NCBI GenBank assembly: GCA_949281375.1
Contig: CASDLT010000045.1
Span: 62,001-126,000, forward strand
Direction: 5' to 3'
Source: an uncultured Nitrosomonas sp.
GTDB lineage: Bacteria; Pseudomonadota; Gammaproteobacteria; Burkholderiales; Nitrosomonadaceae
Length of the DNA stretch: 64,000 nucleotides
Numbering within the stretch: the first letter of the stretch is position 1; the number at the start of each line of letters is the position of its first letter. The notes under the pieces are model-generated. The model did not search any database, had not been told where the DNA came from, and worked only from the letters and a program-made list of their open reading frames with translations. This document shows, piece after piece, positions 27,206 to 36,664 of the stretch. The translations under genes were made by a program, and so were the position numbers.

Positions 27206-28309
27206 TTACTCCTTACTGGCGGATTTTTTTTGATGTTGTTGCTGCAATGCCCATTGCACATGCTCGCGCACCAATTCGGATGCGTCGTCTGCCCGTCCCT
27301 GCAGTGCCCTGACGATATCGTTCGAATATGACGCATTGCCCAGGCCGACAGCAATATTGCGCAACCATTGCACATATCCGATGCGACGGATCGGGGTGCC
27401 AGCCATCCTGGCGTCAAAGGTGGCTTGATCCCAACTGAACAGATCGATCAACGACACGTCGTCCAGGCCATTGCGTACGTGAAAGTCATTTTCATTGGTG
27501 ATTTGGGCATATTTGTTCCACGGACAGACCAACTGGCAATCGTCGCAGCCATAGACGCGATTGCCGATCAGCGGCCGCAACGGTTCCGGGATGTTGCCCT
27601 TCATCTCGATGGTTAGATAGGAAATGCAACGTCGTGCATCCAGTCGGTATGGCGCGATAATGGCTTGAGTGGGGCAGATATGGATACAGCGGGTGCAACT
27701 GCCGCAATAGTTGCCGGTTTCTTCATCGACGGGCAATGGCAAATCAACGTACATCTCACCGAGAAAAAACATCGATCCAGCCTGCCGATTCAGCAACAAT
27801 GTATGCTTGCCGCGCCACCCCAGACCGGATTTTTGCGCCCAGGCCACTTCCATCACCGGGGCGCTATCCGAAAATACCCGATACTGAAAGGTGCCGATCT
27901 GCGCAGTTAATCGATCAGCCAATTTCTGCAGTCGGCTGCGAACGACTTTGTGATAATCCCGCCCGAGTGCGTAGCGCGAAATAAACGCACGATCATCTGA
28001 ACGAATGACGTCCCAGCTATTTTTTGCATTGGGAGGCGTGTAGTTCATGCAGACTGAAATGATCCGCTGTGTGCCGGGCTCCAGTTCGGCTGGTCGCGTA
28101 CGCTTGGTGCCATGTTTGGCCATATAATCCAGGTCGCCGTGATATTCTTCGCTCAGCCACTTGAACAGACCGGATTCGATTGCGGTCATATCTGCATGCG
28201 CATCGGCAATGCGGATATCCTGAAAACCCAGTTCTTTGCCCCACGCTTTGATGGAAATTGCAATCGCGGCATAATCCAACACATTATTATCCGAGGAATT
28301 TTCTTGCAT
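27206..28309 (-). CDS. queG: Epoxyqueuosine reductase
   Basis: 367 residues; the last step of queuosine tRNA modification, using cobalamin and two [4Fe-4S] clusters. Cluster cysteines are in [12 protein letters not shown] and [12 protein letters not shown] (about residues 196-260). The family motif [15 protein letters not shown] and the catalytic-region [21 protein letters not shown] (Asp of APVMEVA area) are present. A HEAT-like C-terminus follows. The ATG has AAGG six bases upstream; its start region overlaps the divergent tsaE start by a few bases. Confidence 0.94.
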   Translation of the reverse strand: MQENSSDNNVLDYAAIAISIKAWGKELGFQDIRIADAHADMTAIESGLFKWLSEEYHGDLDYMAKHGTKRTRPAELEPGTQRIISVCMNYTPPNAKNSWDVIRSDDRAFISRYALGRDYHKVVRSRLQKLADRLTAQIGTFQYRVFSDSAPVMEVAWAQKSGLGWRGKHTLLLNRQAGSMFFLGEMYVDLPLPVDEETGNYCGSCTRCIHICPTQAIIAPYRLDARRCISYLTIEMKGNIPEPLRPLIGNRVYGCDDCQLVCPWNKYAQITNENDFHVRNGLDDVSLIDLFSWDQATFDARMAGTPIRRIGYVQWLRNIAVGLGNASYSNDIVRALQGRADDASELVREHVQWALQQQHQKKSASKE

Positions 28310-28810
28310 AACACGCCTTATACTGATCCTGAATCAGCGCACAATTTAACGTTTTATCTTGATGATGAAATGTCCATGCTCGATTTGGGCAACCGAATGG
28401 CCAATTTCTTGCGCCCCGGATTGACACTTTTCCTATATGGCAATCTTGGAGCCGGAAAGACAACACTCGCACGCGGTATTCTACACGGCCTCGGCTATCG
28501 GCATGTAGTGAAAAGTCCCACCTATAATTTAGTTGAAATCTATAAAATTTCTAGGTTATACTTGTATCACTTTGATTTTTATCGCTTCAATGATCCTCTG
28601 GAATGGGAAGAAGCCGGCTTCCGGGAGTATTTTAATCCAGCCTCGATCTGCATCGTGGAATGGCCCGAAAAAGCTGAAGATTTACTGCCAATGGCCGATC
28701 TCCAGATCACGATCAAGATTCACGACAAAGGTCGAAGCATCGAAATTCGTGGTCGTACAGAACTAGGGAAACAATGCCTACAACAGTGGAACAATCAAGA
28801 AATATCGTAA
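28304..28810 (+). CDS. tsaE: tRNA threonylcarbamoyladenosine ATPase TsaE, TTG start
   Basis: About 168 residues. The frame is open further upstream, but family length and a GAGGAA site at 28293-28298 point to the TTG at 28304. The protein then begins [19 protein letters not shown], aligning with usual TsaE N-termini. Walker A is GNLGAGKTTL, followed by KSPTYNLVEIY and the YHFDFYR and WPEKAE motifs. It works with TsaB and TsaD in making t6A37 of tRNAs reading ANN codons. Its TTG overlaps the divergent queG start, and its 3' end overlaps amiC by 37 bases. TsaE-AmiC order is common in proteobacteria. Confidence 0.9.
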   Translation: MHNTPYTDPESAHNLTFYLDDEMSMLDLGNRMANFLRPGLTLFLYGNLGAGKTTLARGILHGLGYRHVVKSPTYNLVEIYKISRLYLYHFDFYRFNDPLEWEEAGFREYFNPASICIVEWPEKAEDLLPMADLQITIKIHDKGRSIEIRGRTELGKQCLQQWNNQEIS

Positions 28811-30243
28811 CGCCTCGTGGCGAACACGATCTATTGGAGGCTGTTCACCATTCTGTGAGTTACTTTCTTGGTGTAGCAGGCGTATTCTTCCTGTTGCTCA
28901 TGCTTTCCCATCAACCGGCAATGGCTGCTTCAACCTCGATCAAGTCCGTTCAGGTTGGACTAACCCCTGATTACACGCGTATCACGTTGGAATCGAATCA
29001 ACCCCTGCACTATGATTTGAGTATGCTCGACAATCCCCATCGGGTAATCATCGATTTAAGCAATGTCAAAATTACGCCCACGCTGGCTTCATTACCTCAG
29101 AAGATTGACGCAATCGACCCTTTTATTCAAAAGATCCGAATCGGGCAATTTAAACCCGATGTCGTTCGGCTGGTATTTGATTTGAAATTGCATGTCGTAC
29201 CTCGCGCCTTCATTGTAGCGCCCAAGGAAAACTTGGGACATCGGTTGATTCTTGATATTTATCACCCTGACAAGGCAGCAAAAATCGGTTCCGACATCAA
29301 AGTGAGCACCACACCGCCACCTTCCGCCGGTGTGCTTGATCATGAAACCGATATCCTTGACGAATTGGTTACCTCGCTGGCGCATAAGGCCAAACCTTCT
29401 CAAAAAACTAACTCCATACCCAGCGCACAGGCTAACCAGAACAAGCAGGTCGCAGCGCCTCAACCCAAACAACCTGTCAATCCGCCCGCAGCCAAACACC
29501 GTAAACCGATCAAGATTCCGCGCATAATCATCATTGCCATCGATCCTGGCCACGGCGGCAAGGATCCAGGCGCCGTTGGAAATCAGGGCACGCATGAAAA
29601 AGACGTAACGTTGGCCATCGCTCGCAAGCTCAAGGAACGAATCGATCGAGAGTCGACGATGCGCGCGGTGCTCACGCGCGAAGGAGATTATTATGTTTCT
29701 CTGCCACAGCGGCGCATCAATGCCCGTCGTGCCAATGCCGATCTGTTCGTGTCGATTCACGCCGATGCGAATCCGAAATCCCATGCGCGAGGCTCGTCGG
29801 TGTTCACCTTGTCAGAACATGGCGCAACCTCGACAACGGCGAGCTGGCTGGCCAACAAGGAAAACAGCGTCGACAGCGATTTGATGGGTGGAATCGATAT
29901 CACGTCCAAATCGAAAGATATGAAAGAACTGCTGCTCGATCTTTCACTGAGCGCCACGATCAATGACAGCGTCAAATTGGCCGAGCATGTATTGAAACAC
30001 TTGGGCGACATTAATCATCTGCACAAACGCAACGTCGAACAGGCTGGTTTTGCGGTATTGAAATCACCGGATATTCCATCAATTCTGGTCGAAACTGCTT
30101 TCCTCAGCAATCCGACCGAAGAAGAAAAATTGCGCAACAATGCCTATCAAAATAAAATGGCTGACGCTGTATTTCTGGGTATCAAAAATTATTTTTCCAA
30201 TAACCCGGCACTGACCCGCGCTGAAATGGCGCAAGCCAAATAA
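28774..30243 (+). CDS. amiC: N-acetylmuramoyl-L-alanine amidase AmiC
   Basis: 489 residues. An N-terminal leader or anchor (hydrophobic YFLGVAGVFFLLLMLSH) is followed by an AMIN domain (about 55-165) that targets the septum, a Lys/Pro/Gln-rich linker, and the Amidase_3 zinc catalytic domain (about 250-480). The catalytic part has IAIDPGHGGKDPGAVGNQGT (His/Glu ligands), FVSIHADANP and LVETAFLSNPTEE. Cleaves peptide from glycan to split daughter cells, and would need EnvC/NlpD-type activation because of the inserted helix. Starts inside tsaE. Confidence 0.92.
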   Translation: MPTTVEQSRNIVTPRGEHDLLEAVHHSVSYFLGVAGVFFLLLMLSHQPAMAASTSIKSVQVGLTPDYTRITLESNQPLHYDLSMLDNPHRVIIDLSNVKITPTLASLPQKIDAIDPFIQKIRIGQFKPDVVRLVFDLKLHVVPRAFIVAPKENLGHRLILDIYHPDKAAKIGSDIKVSTTPPPSAGVLDHETDILDELVTSLAHKAKPSQKTNSIPSAQANQNKQVAAPQPKQPVNPPAAKHRKPIKIPRIIIIAIDPGHGGKDPGAVGNQGTHEKDVTLAIARKLKERIDRESTMRAVLTREGDYYVSLPQRRINARRANADLFVSIHADANPKSHARGSSVFTLSEHGATSTTASWLANKENSVDSDLMGGIDITSKSKDMKELLLDLSLSATINDSVKLAEHVLKHLGDINHLHKRNVEQAGFAVLKSPDIPSILVETAFLSNPTEEEKLRNNAYQNKMADAVFLGIKNYFSNNPALTRAEMAQAK

Positions 30244-30416
30244 TTAAGGTATTTCAGCTTCCGCTGCACCGCCGAATCATATTGTCATCATAAAACAATA
30301 CACTGATCCGGTATTCCGGCAGTTCAGAAAACCCTTTTACTGCGCTATCATCACCGTAACTGAACGCCGCCTGCAGCGAGAAATACTCAAAATTCCGTGA
30401 AAACAACCAAGGATTC

Positions 30417-31547
30417 ATGCATACCCATAAAACGCCAACCCACTGGTATTACTTGAAAAATGATCACGGGACTGAATCCATCCTACTGATCGGCAACTAT
30501 ACGCTGATGGCACTGGAACATGTCATGGTTGCGCTGACGGATGAGCTCATCCGGCACGCCGCCAATCCCAACGTGCACTGGGATTTGACCGGGATCAAGC
30601 ACATGGATACCGCCGGCAGTGCGATGTTATGGCGCATCTGGAGGCAGCAACGGCCAGCAAGCCTGAAATTGCGGCCCGAGCATGAAAAAATGATCACCCG
30701 GTTGGAACAGGTTCCGGTACTTCCCGTTGAAACCCGCGCAAGCAGCATTCTCCAGCCCGTTACGCGTCTCGGCGAATGGGTGCTGATAGTATGGCAGCAC
30801 GCCATCGGACTGGTGATACTGATTGGACAGTTATTGATGGATGCGATCTACCTGATTCGTCATCCCATATATATTCCATGGCGCGAGATTTCTGCGAATC
30901 TGTTTCGAACTGGTGCTCAGGCATTGGGCATTACTGCACTAGTCGGGTTTTTGATCGGCATCGTGCTGAGCTATTTATCCTCCAAGCAATTGCAATTATT
31001 CGGCGCCGACATTTTTATCATTAATATTCTGGGCATCAGTATCATTCGCGAGCTTGGCCCGATGCTCGCCGCAATACTCGTGGCCGGCCGTTCCGGCTCA
31101 TCAATGACCGCGCAACTGGGAGTCATGCGCGTTACTCAGGAGCTCGATGCGCTGACAGTAATGGGAATTTCCCATAGCCAGCGCCTGATTCTGCCAAAAA
31201 TTCTGGGACTTGGCATTGCCATGCCCTTGCTGGTGATGTGGACGAGCGCGATTGCATTGATAGGCGGTATGGTTGCCGCTGAATTGCAATTGGGATTGAG
31301 TTATCAGTATTTCATCACGGCGTTGCCGGATTCGGTTCCTATAGCTAATTTGTGGCTCGGATTGGGTAAAGGGATCGTTTGCGGTATGATCATTGCGCTG
31401 ATCGCTTGTCATTTCGGCTTACGAATCAAACCGAATACCGAGAGCCTGGGAGAAGGCACCACCTCGTCCGTGGTGACGGCCATCACGATGGTGATCATTA
31501 TTGATGCCATTTTTGCAATATTATTTTCCGATGTGGGATTAACATAG
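30417..31547 (+). CDS. mlaE: MlaE-type ABC permease with N-terminal STAS-like domain
   Basis: 376 residues, longer than MlaE (about 260), because it begins with a soluble domain (residues 1-110). That domain has a STAS/MlaB look (ESILLIGNYTLMALEHVMVA, DLTGIKHMDTAGSAMLWRIW). The rest is the MlaE permease with GISIIRELGPMLAAILVAGR and GVMRVTQELDALTVMG. This fuses MlaB and MlaE into one chain. It would form the inner-membrane core of a retrograde or anterograde phospholipid carrier between inner and outer membranes. AAGG lies six bases before the ATG. First gene of a four-gene operon. Confidence 0.88.
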   Translation: MHTHKTPTHWYYLKNDHGTESILLIGNYTLMALEHVMVALTDELIRHAANPNVHWDLTGIKHMDTAGSAMLWRIWRQQRPASLKLRPEHEKMITRLEQVPVLPVETRASSILQPVTRLGEWVLIVWQHAIGLVILIGQLLMDAIYLIRHPIYIPWREISANLFRTGAQALGITALVGFLIGIVLSYLSSKQLQLFGADIFIINILGISIIRELGPMLAAILVAGRSGSSMTAQLGVMRVTQELDALTVMGISHSQRLILPKILGLGIAMPLLVMWTSAIALIGGMVAAELQLGLSYQYFITALPDSVPIANLWLGLGKGIVCGMIIALIACHFGLRIKPNTESLGEGTTSSVVTAITMVIIIDAIFAILFSDVGLT

Positions 31548-31552
31548 CACGC

Positions 31553-32362
31553 ATGACAAAATCCGATGGCATTATTGAGATTCACGATCTTCAGACGCGT
31601 TTTGGTGATCACGTCGTTCATCGGAATATCAATCTGTCGGTTTATCGCGGTGAAATTTTGACGCTCATCGGTGGCTCAGGCAGCGGCAAAACGACGCTGT
31701 TACGTCAAATGCTCGGTTTGGAAAAACCCTCTCAAGGCACTGTAAGCGTGTTTGGCAAACCTGCGCGCGACACCAGCTTGAATCCCCAGCGTAAACATAT
31801 CCGCAATCGTTCCGGCGTACTGTTTCAACAAGGCGCATTATTTAGTGCATTGACAGTGTTTGACAATGTCGCCCTGCCTCTGCGCGAGTTACATACGCTC
31901 AGCGAAATCGTGATTCATGATTTAGTGATGATCAAGCTCGATATGGTAGCGATAGCACCAGAGCATGCGTATAAAATGCCCGCGACGCTATCCGGAGGAA
32001 TGATCAAGCGCGTCGCCCTGGCAAGAGCCCTTGCGCTGGATCCGGAATTATTGTTTCTGGATGAGCCGACCGCTGGACTAGACCCTGAACTCAGCGAGAG
32101 TTTTGTGGATCTGATACTGACTTTACGCAGCGAAATGGACTTAACGATCGTCATGGTGACGCATGATTTAGATACTCTGGTGGCGCTATCCGATCGCGTT
32201 GCAGTACTGGCTGATCAACAGGTCATCATTACAGGTACCCTGAATGAAGTCTGCCAGCATCACCACCCATTTATCAACAGTTATTTCAAAAGCATACGCC
32301 ATAAATTCGATCAACAAAATCATTCGGAGCTGCCATGGAAAACCGCGCCCATGCTCTCATAG
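31553..32362 (+). CDS. mlaF: MlaF-type ABC ATPase
   Basis: 269 residues. Walker A GGSGSGKTT, Q-loop LFQQGALFSAL, signature LSGGMIKRVALARAL and Walker B LLFLDEPTAGLDP with the H-loop VTHD. The signature LSGGMxKRVAxARA is that of Mla/Ttg2-type ATPases. It starts six bases after mlaE and powers lipid movement by the MlaE permease. Confidence 0.92.
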   Translation: MTKSDGIIEIHDLQTRFGDHVVHRNINLSVYRGEILTLIGGSGSGKTTLLRQMLGLEKPSQGTVSVFGKPARDTSLNPQRKHIRNRSGVLFQQGALFSALTVFDNVALPLRELHTLSEIVIHDLVMIKLDMVAIAPEHAYKMPATLSGGMIKRVALARALALDPELLFLDEPTAGLDPELSESFVDLILTLRSEMDLTIVMVTHDLDTLVALSDRVAVLADQQVIITGTLNEVCQHHHPFINSYFKSIRHKFDQQNHSELPWKTAPMLS

Positions 32363-33234
32363 CTGGATTATTCGTCATTTTTCTCAGCATCACGATTGGG
32401 CTAGTGGCGATGTGGTTCAGCGGAAACAATGTCAATCGCAATAGTTACTGGGTGGTTACCAAAGAATCCGTCAGTGGACTGAATCCTCAGTCGGCCGTGC
32501 ATTATCGCGGGGTTAATATCGGCAAGGTAGAAAGCATCCAATTTGACCCTGAAAACCCACAACAAATACTCATCCACGTATTGATCGACGAAAATGTTTC
32601 ATTGAGCAAAACCGTCTTTGCACAATTGGGGTATCAGGGCGTTACCGGACTGGCCTATATTCAATTGAATGATAATGAAGTCGGTAACGAAAAACTGTCG
32701 AGTGACGAGCGTATTCCAATGCGGCGCTCGCTTCTTGATGAAGTTGCAGGATCAGGGCAGGATCTGCTCAGCAATGTCAATCAACTGATTCTGAAATTGC
32801 ATCAATTACTTGACGATCAGAATCGCACTCATGTTTCGCAAATTCTCAAGAACGTTGAAAAAGCCACTAACAATATCGATAAGATTACCGGAAACGCCCA
32901 ACCTGTGATGACATCCTTCACCGATCTCACCATTGAATCTGCTACCCTCGTCAAACGCCTTGATCAATTACTGGCGGAGATCAACCTCGCATTTACTAAA
33001 GCCAATCAGAAAGAAGGCGTTCTTGAGAATTTATCACTGAGTGTTCAGGAATTGGCTTCGACTCTTCCCGAAATACAGCGAGCCAGCACCAGTGTGACGA
33101 GAACATCAACCAAGCTGGAGCGGGTATTGCAAGCGCTGGAAGAAAATCCACAAAGCTTATTGTTCGGTCATTCTCCACCTTCGCCAGGCCCCGGAGAAAC
33201 GGGTTTCGTATCGCCACCGGAGAACCGTCCATGA
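32335..33234 (+). CDS. MlaD/MCE-domain lipid-binding protein
   Basis: 299 residues: one N-terminal membrane helix (IAGLFVIFLSITIGLVAMWF), a single MCE domain (about 38-115, with HYRGVNIGKVESI and VTGLAYIQL) and a long alpha-helical periplasmic tail (about 130-280), then a Pro-rich end. The helical tail, missing in E. coli MlaD, resembles MCE proteins that build needle-like channels across the periplasm. Overlaps the end of mlaF by 28 bases. Confidence 0.88.
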   Translation: MENRAHALIAGLFVIFLSITIGLVAMWFSGNNVNRNSYWVVTKESVSGLNPQSAVHYRGVNIGKVESIQFDPENPQQILIHVLIDENVSLSKTVFAQLGYQGVTGLAYIQLNDNEVGNEKLSSDERIPMRRSLLDEVAGSGQDLLSNVNQLILKLHQLLDDQNRTHVSQILKNVEKATNNIDKITGNAQPVMTSFTDLTIESATLVKRLDQLLAEINLAFTKANQKEGVLENLSLSVQELASTLPEIQRASTSVTRTSTKLERVLQALEENPQSLLFGHSPPSPGPGETGFVSPPENRP

Positions 33235-33875
33235 AAAACCTGATGATTATTACCTGTGCGCTTTTCTTTTTGTCAGGCTGCGCCGCAATTCAAAAAGCAC
33301 CTCAATTTATTGCAACCTATGATTTCAGTAAAGAAATTTCCTCTCATCATAGTTTCAAAACATTCCAGACTCAGAAAAAAAGCCTGTTAATCACAGACGC
33401 TGCAGTCCCGGTTTGGCTCGATAACACTGCTATTCATTATCGGCTGCTTTATCACAATCCAGCGCAATCCTATAGCTACGCCAACAGCCGCTGGCTTGCA
33501 TCTCCTGCGACGATACTCACTAGTAAAATCCGTGACCGCATCGTCGCTGGTACTCAGGGGCAAGTCATCAAAAACAACACCGTCGCCAATGCCGATTACA
33601 CTTTGCATATCGATTTGGATGAATTGATTCAGGTTTTCGATACGCCCAATGAAAGTCATGTAGAGATCGCCATCCGCACCAGCCTGATCGATCACAGCAC
33701 CCGCCGGCTCCTCGCTCAGAAAGATTTCCTGACTCGGCAAAAATCCCCATCTGCCAATGCAGAGGGCGCAGTGTTTGCACTGAGCATAGCAAGCAATCAA
33801 TTAATTGATGAGTTGATAGAATGGCTCGCTGTGCAGTTACCGCCCGATATCCCTTCCCTGCAAAGACATCATTAA
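33231..33875 (+). CDS. ABC-type transport auxiliary lipoprotein (PqiC/ABC_trans_aux)
   Basis: 214 residues, a lipoprotein with lipobox LSGC at about residue 16-19. The body has the auxiliary-component pattern: VPVWLDNTAIHYRLLYHNPAQSY and YANSRWLASPATILTSKIRD, ending in a helical segment. PqiC-like lipoproteins sit at the outer membrane and dock the MCE tunnel. It overlaps mlaD by four bases (ATGA), completing the operon. There is no MlaC or MlaA gene here, so the system mixes Mla and Pqi/Let features. Confidence 0.88.
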   Translation: MKNLMIITCALFFLSGCAAIQKAPQFIATYDFSKEISSHHSFKTFQTQKKSLLITDAAVPVWLDNTAIHYRLLYHNPAQSYSYANSRWLASPATILTSKIRDRIVAGTQGQVIKNNTVANADYTLHIDLDELIQVFDTPNESHVEIAIRTSLIDHSTRRLLAQKDFLTRQKSPSANAEGAVFALSIASNQLIDELIEWLAVQLPPDIPSLQRHH

Positions 33876-34103
33876 CAGCATGAAAACCAGCTCAGACGGC
33901 TCCCTCCGGCGCACGTTGCGCCTCAAACTTTGTTGGCATCGAACACGGAATACCCATGTGCACGAGGTTAAGTACGTTTGTACAATTTGATTGCATGTTC
34001 CATACCTTCTTCTTTTTCACGGCTTACGTAAGCGCAACTATGATTAATTTTGCGTCATGTTATGTTAGTATCCGGCACATAACCAATAGATGAGATCTTC
34101 GTT

Positions 34104-34232
34104 GTGCGTTTATTCATTACTGTATGGCTTGTAACTTATTTGTTAAGTGGTTGCGGTCTGAAAGGCCCGTTGTATCTGCCTCAACCTGACGAACCCAACC
34201 GGGCTTCGTCCAATGAAACTGAAAAAAAATGA
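34104..34232 (+). CDS. lptM: Small lipoprotein LptM (YifL)
   Basis: 42 codons from GTG 34104, too short for most gene finders. It is a lipoprotein: a short hydrophobic leader and lipobox LLSGC, followed directly by the conserved GLKGPLYLP typical of LptM. LptM helps LptD mature in the outer membrane of E. coli. The stop overlaps the lysA ATG (ATGA), the classic lptM-lysA arrangement. Confidence 0.88.
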   Translation: MRLFITVWLVTYLLSGCGLKGPLYLPQPDEPNRASSNETEKK

Positions 34233-35482
34233 CCGGATTTCCCGAATTTATTTACCGGAATGATGAACTCTTCGTTGAATCCGTTACTTTAAAACAGATT
34301 GCCGAGGAAGTCGGTACCCCGTGTTATGTCTATTCTCGGAATGCACTCACCAGGGCTTATCAAGAATTCGATTCGGCATTTTCTGATCGTGATCACCTGA
34401 TCTGTTATGCAGTAAAAGCCAATTCCAATATCGCGATACTCAATCTTTTGGCGCGCCTTGGCTGTGGATTCGATATCGTCTCCGGAGGGGAATTACAGCG
34501 CGTCATCAAAGCGGGCGGCGATCCACTCAAAACCGTTTTTTCTGGCGTTGGCAAAACCCTGGAAGAAATGAGAATGGCACTTGATGCCGGCATCCTATGC
34601 TTCAATGTCGAATCCGAAGCAGAATTGGTAGCACTCAATCAACTCGCCCACAGCATGGGCAAAATTGCCCCGGTCAGCCTTCGCGTCAATCCGGATGTGG
34701 ATGCAAAAACCCACCCGTACATATCGACTGGCCTCAAGGAAAATAAGTTTGGAATTCCTTCAGACCAGGCCATGAAGATTTACCAGTCTGCCCATGCGTA
34801 TCCGCATATCCGTTTTAGTGGGCTGGATTGCCACATTGGTTCACAATTAACTGAACTGACGCCCTTCATGCAGGCCAGCAACAAGCTCCTCGACTTGCTG
34901 CAGACCGTGCAGTCACAAGGAGTGGCCATTACTCATCTGGATTTGGGCGGCGGCTTGGGAATTCGTTATCGCAATGAATCACCCCCGTCCATCAAGGATT
35001 ATGTATCTGCCCTATGTACATGCACTCAAGCTGTCAGTCAGAAAATATTGATTGAACCCGGTCGTTCCCTCATCGGGAATGCCGGAATTCTGCTTACTAG
35101 AGTCGAATATCTCAAGCATACGCCTGCGCGTAATTTTGCCATCGTCGATGCTGCGATGAACGATTTGATGCGTCCGGCGCTGTATGATGCTTATCATGAA
35201 ATCATGCCGGTTCTCAGATCTGCTCAGCCGACCAGCAGTTATCAGATCGTCGGGCCTGTATGTGAAACCGGAGATTTTCTCGGCCATGACCGCAGCTTGC
35301 ATCTTGCGCAGGGAGATTTGCTGGCAGTCATGTCGGCCGGAGCTTACGGCATGAGCATGAGCTCAAATTACAATACCCGGCCACGCGCTGCTGAAGTCAT
35401 GATCGACGCCACGACCATTCATCTGATCCGCGAACGTGAAACACTGGCGCATTTGATGGACTCCGAATGCCTGTTGCCTTAA
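34229..35482 (+). CDS. lysA: Diaminopimelate decarboxylase
   Basis: 417 residues; PLP enzyme making L-lysine from meso-diaminopimelate. Active-site Lys lies in CYAVKANSNIAIL (about residue 60). HIGSQLTE and DLGGGLGIRY bind the phosphate, and the C-terminal PVCETGDFLGHDR supplies the catalytic Cys. GAYGMSMSSNYNTRPRAAEV closes the site. Overlaps lptM by four bases. No dapF follows here. Confidence 0.96.
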   Translation: MTGFPEFIYRNDELFVESVTLKQIAEEVGTPCYVYSRNALTRAYQEFDSAFSDRDHLICYAVKANSNIAILNLLARLGCGFDIVSGGELQRVIKAGGDPLKTVFSGVGKTLEEMRMALDAGILCFNVESEAELVALNQLAHSMGKIAPVSLRVNPDVDAKTHPYISTGLKENKFGIPSDQAMKIYQSAHAYPHIRFSGLDCHIGSQLTELTPFMQASNKLLDLLQTVQSQGVAITHLDLGGGLGIRYRNESPPSIKDYVSALCTCTQAVSQKILIEPGRSLIGNAGILLTRVEYLKHTPARNFAIVDAAMNDLMRPALYDAYHEIMPVLRSAQPTSSYQIVGPVCETGDFLGHDRSLHLAQGDLLAVMSAGAYGMSMSSNYNTRPRAAEVMIDATTIHLIRERETLAHLMDSECLLP

Positions 35483-35552
35483 ATGAAGAACCGGGAGATA
35501 GCAATGCATCGACCTGTAGTATCATGCATGATCACTCACAGATAAATTTGTA

Positions 35553-36623
35553 ATGACCAGCCTCCCTAGTACTGAAGATGAGCAATATCAGGACTTCATC
35601 CTGCAAGGCGTATCACGCACCTTCGCGTTAACCATTCCGCAGTTGCCCGAAGCACTCCGTAGGGTCATTGGGAATGCTTATTTACTCTGCCGCATTACCG
35701 ATACAATAGAAGATGATAACGCTCTCACTTCCGAGCAAACCCGGCACTTATCCCAAATGTTTTCCGAAGTCGTCAGTGGCAGCACGTGCGCTGAGGAATT
35801 TGCTCAAACCCTATATCCGCTTCTTTCTGATCACACCATTCCGGCAGAGCACGATTTAATCAAGAACACTGCTGCGGTCATCCGTATCACCCATAGCTTC
35901 AACTCGACGCAACGCGCTGCTTTGGAACGTTGTGTTCGAATCATGGCAAAAGGAATGTCCGATTATCAGGAGACCGAATCCCTGGCTGGTTTAAAAGATT
36001 TACCCGCGATGAATCAGTACTGCTATTTCGTTGCCGGGGTGGTCGGCGAAATGCTCACTGAGCTATTTTGCGATTACTCCGGAGCGATCGATCGTCATAA
36101 ACCTCAACTGATGAAGCTTTCTGTCTCCTTCGGGCAAGGGTTGCAAATGACTAACATCCTCAAGGATATCTGGGAAGATCGTCAACGCGGTGCGTGTTGG
36201 CTTCCTCAGGAAATTTTCGATCAGCATGGCTTCAATCTCATCGACTTGACACCAGGAATGACTAATGAAAAATTTCAGGCCGGATTGGCTGAACTCCTGG
36301 GAATCGCCAAAAACCATTTACGCAACGCCATGATGTATACTCATCTGATTCCCCCCGAAGAAGTGGGAATCCGCCGCTTTTGCCTTTGGGCAATCGGCAT
36401 GGCGATTCTGACACTCAATAAAATCAATCAGAACCGAGGTTTTTCAGAAGGCGCACAGGTTAAAATCAACCGCCGGAGTGTTAAGGCCACGATTATTGCA
36501 ACCAGTTTATTGGCTCGCTATAACTGGGCCTTGGATGTACTATTCAGATTCACATCAAGAAATCTTCCTGGTCCAGGGTCGCTCTCTGATGTGATTCTCA
36601 CTGATCAAATCAAAAGCCCATAA
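35553..36623 (+). CDS. Squalene synthase (farnesyl-diphosphate farnesyltransferase)
   Basis: 356 residues. Two Asp-rich substrate motifs are visible: ITDTIEDD (about residue 50) and NILKDIWED (about 205). YCYFVAGVVGEML is the squalene-synthase-type active-site helix, typical of single-enzyme (eukaryote-like) squalene synthases rather than the HpnC/HpnD pair. It condenses two farnesyl diphosphates to squalene for hopanoids. The hpnA gene follows 41 bases later, supporting that role. No obvious C-terminal membrane anchor. Confidence 0.85.
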   Translation: MTSLPSTEDEQYQDFILQGVSRTFALTIPQLPEALRRVIGNAYLLCRITDTIEDDNALTSEQTRHLSQMFSEVVSGSTCAEEFAQTLYPLLSDHTIPAEHDLIKNTAAVIRITHSFNSTQRAALERCVRIMAKGMSDYQETESLAGLKDLPAMNQYCYFVAGVVGEMLTELFCDYSGAIDRHKPQLMKLSVSFGQGLQMTNILKDIWEDRQRGACWLPQEIFDQHGFNLIDLTPGMTNEKFQAGLAELLGIAKNHLRNAMMYTHLIPPEEVGIRRFCLWAIGMAILTLNKINQNRGFSEGAQVKINRRSVKATIIATSLLARYNWALDVLFRFTSRNLPGPGSLSDVILTDQIKSP

Positions 36624-36664
36624 TTTTTGCAAGATAGCCTATTGATTCAACAAAATTTTTCACT

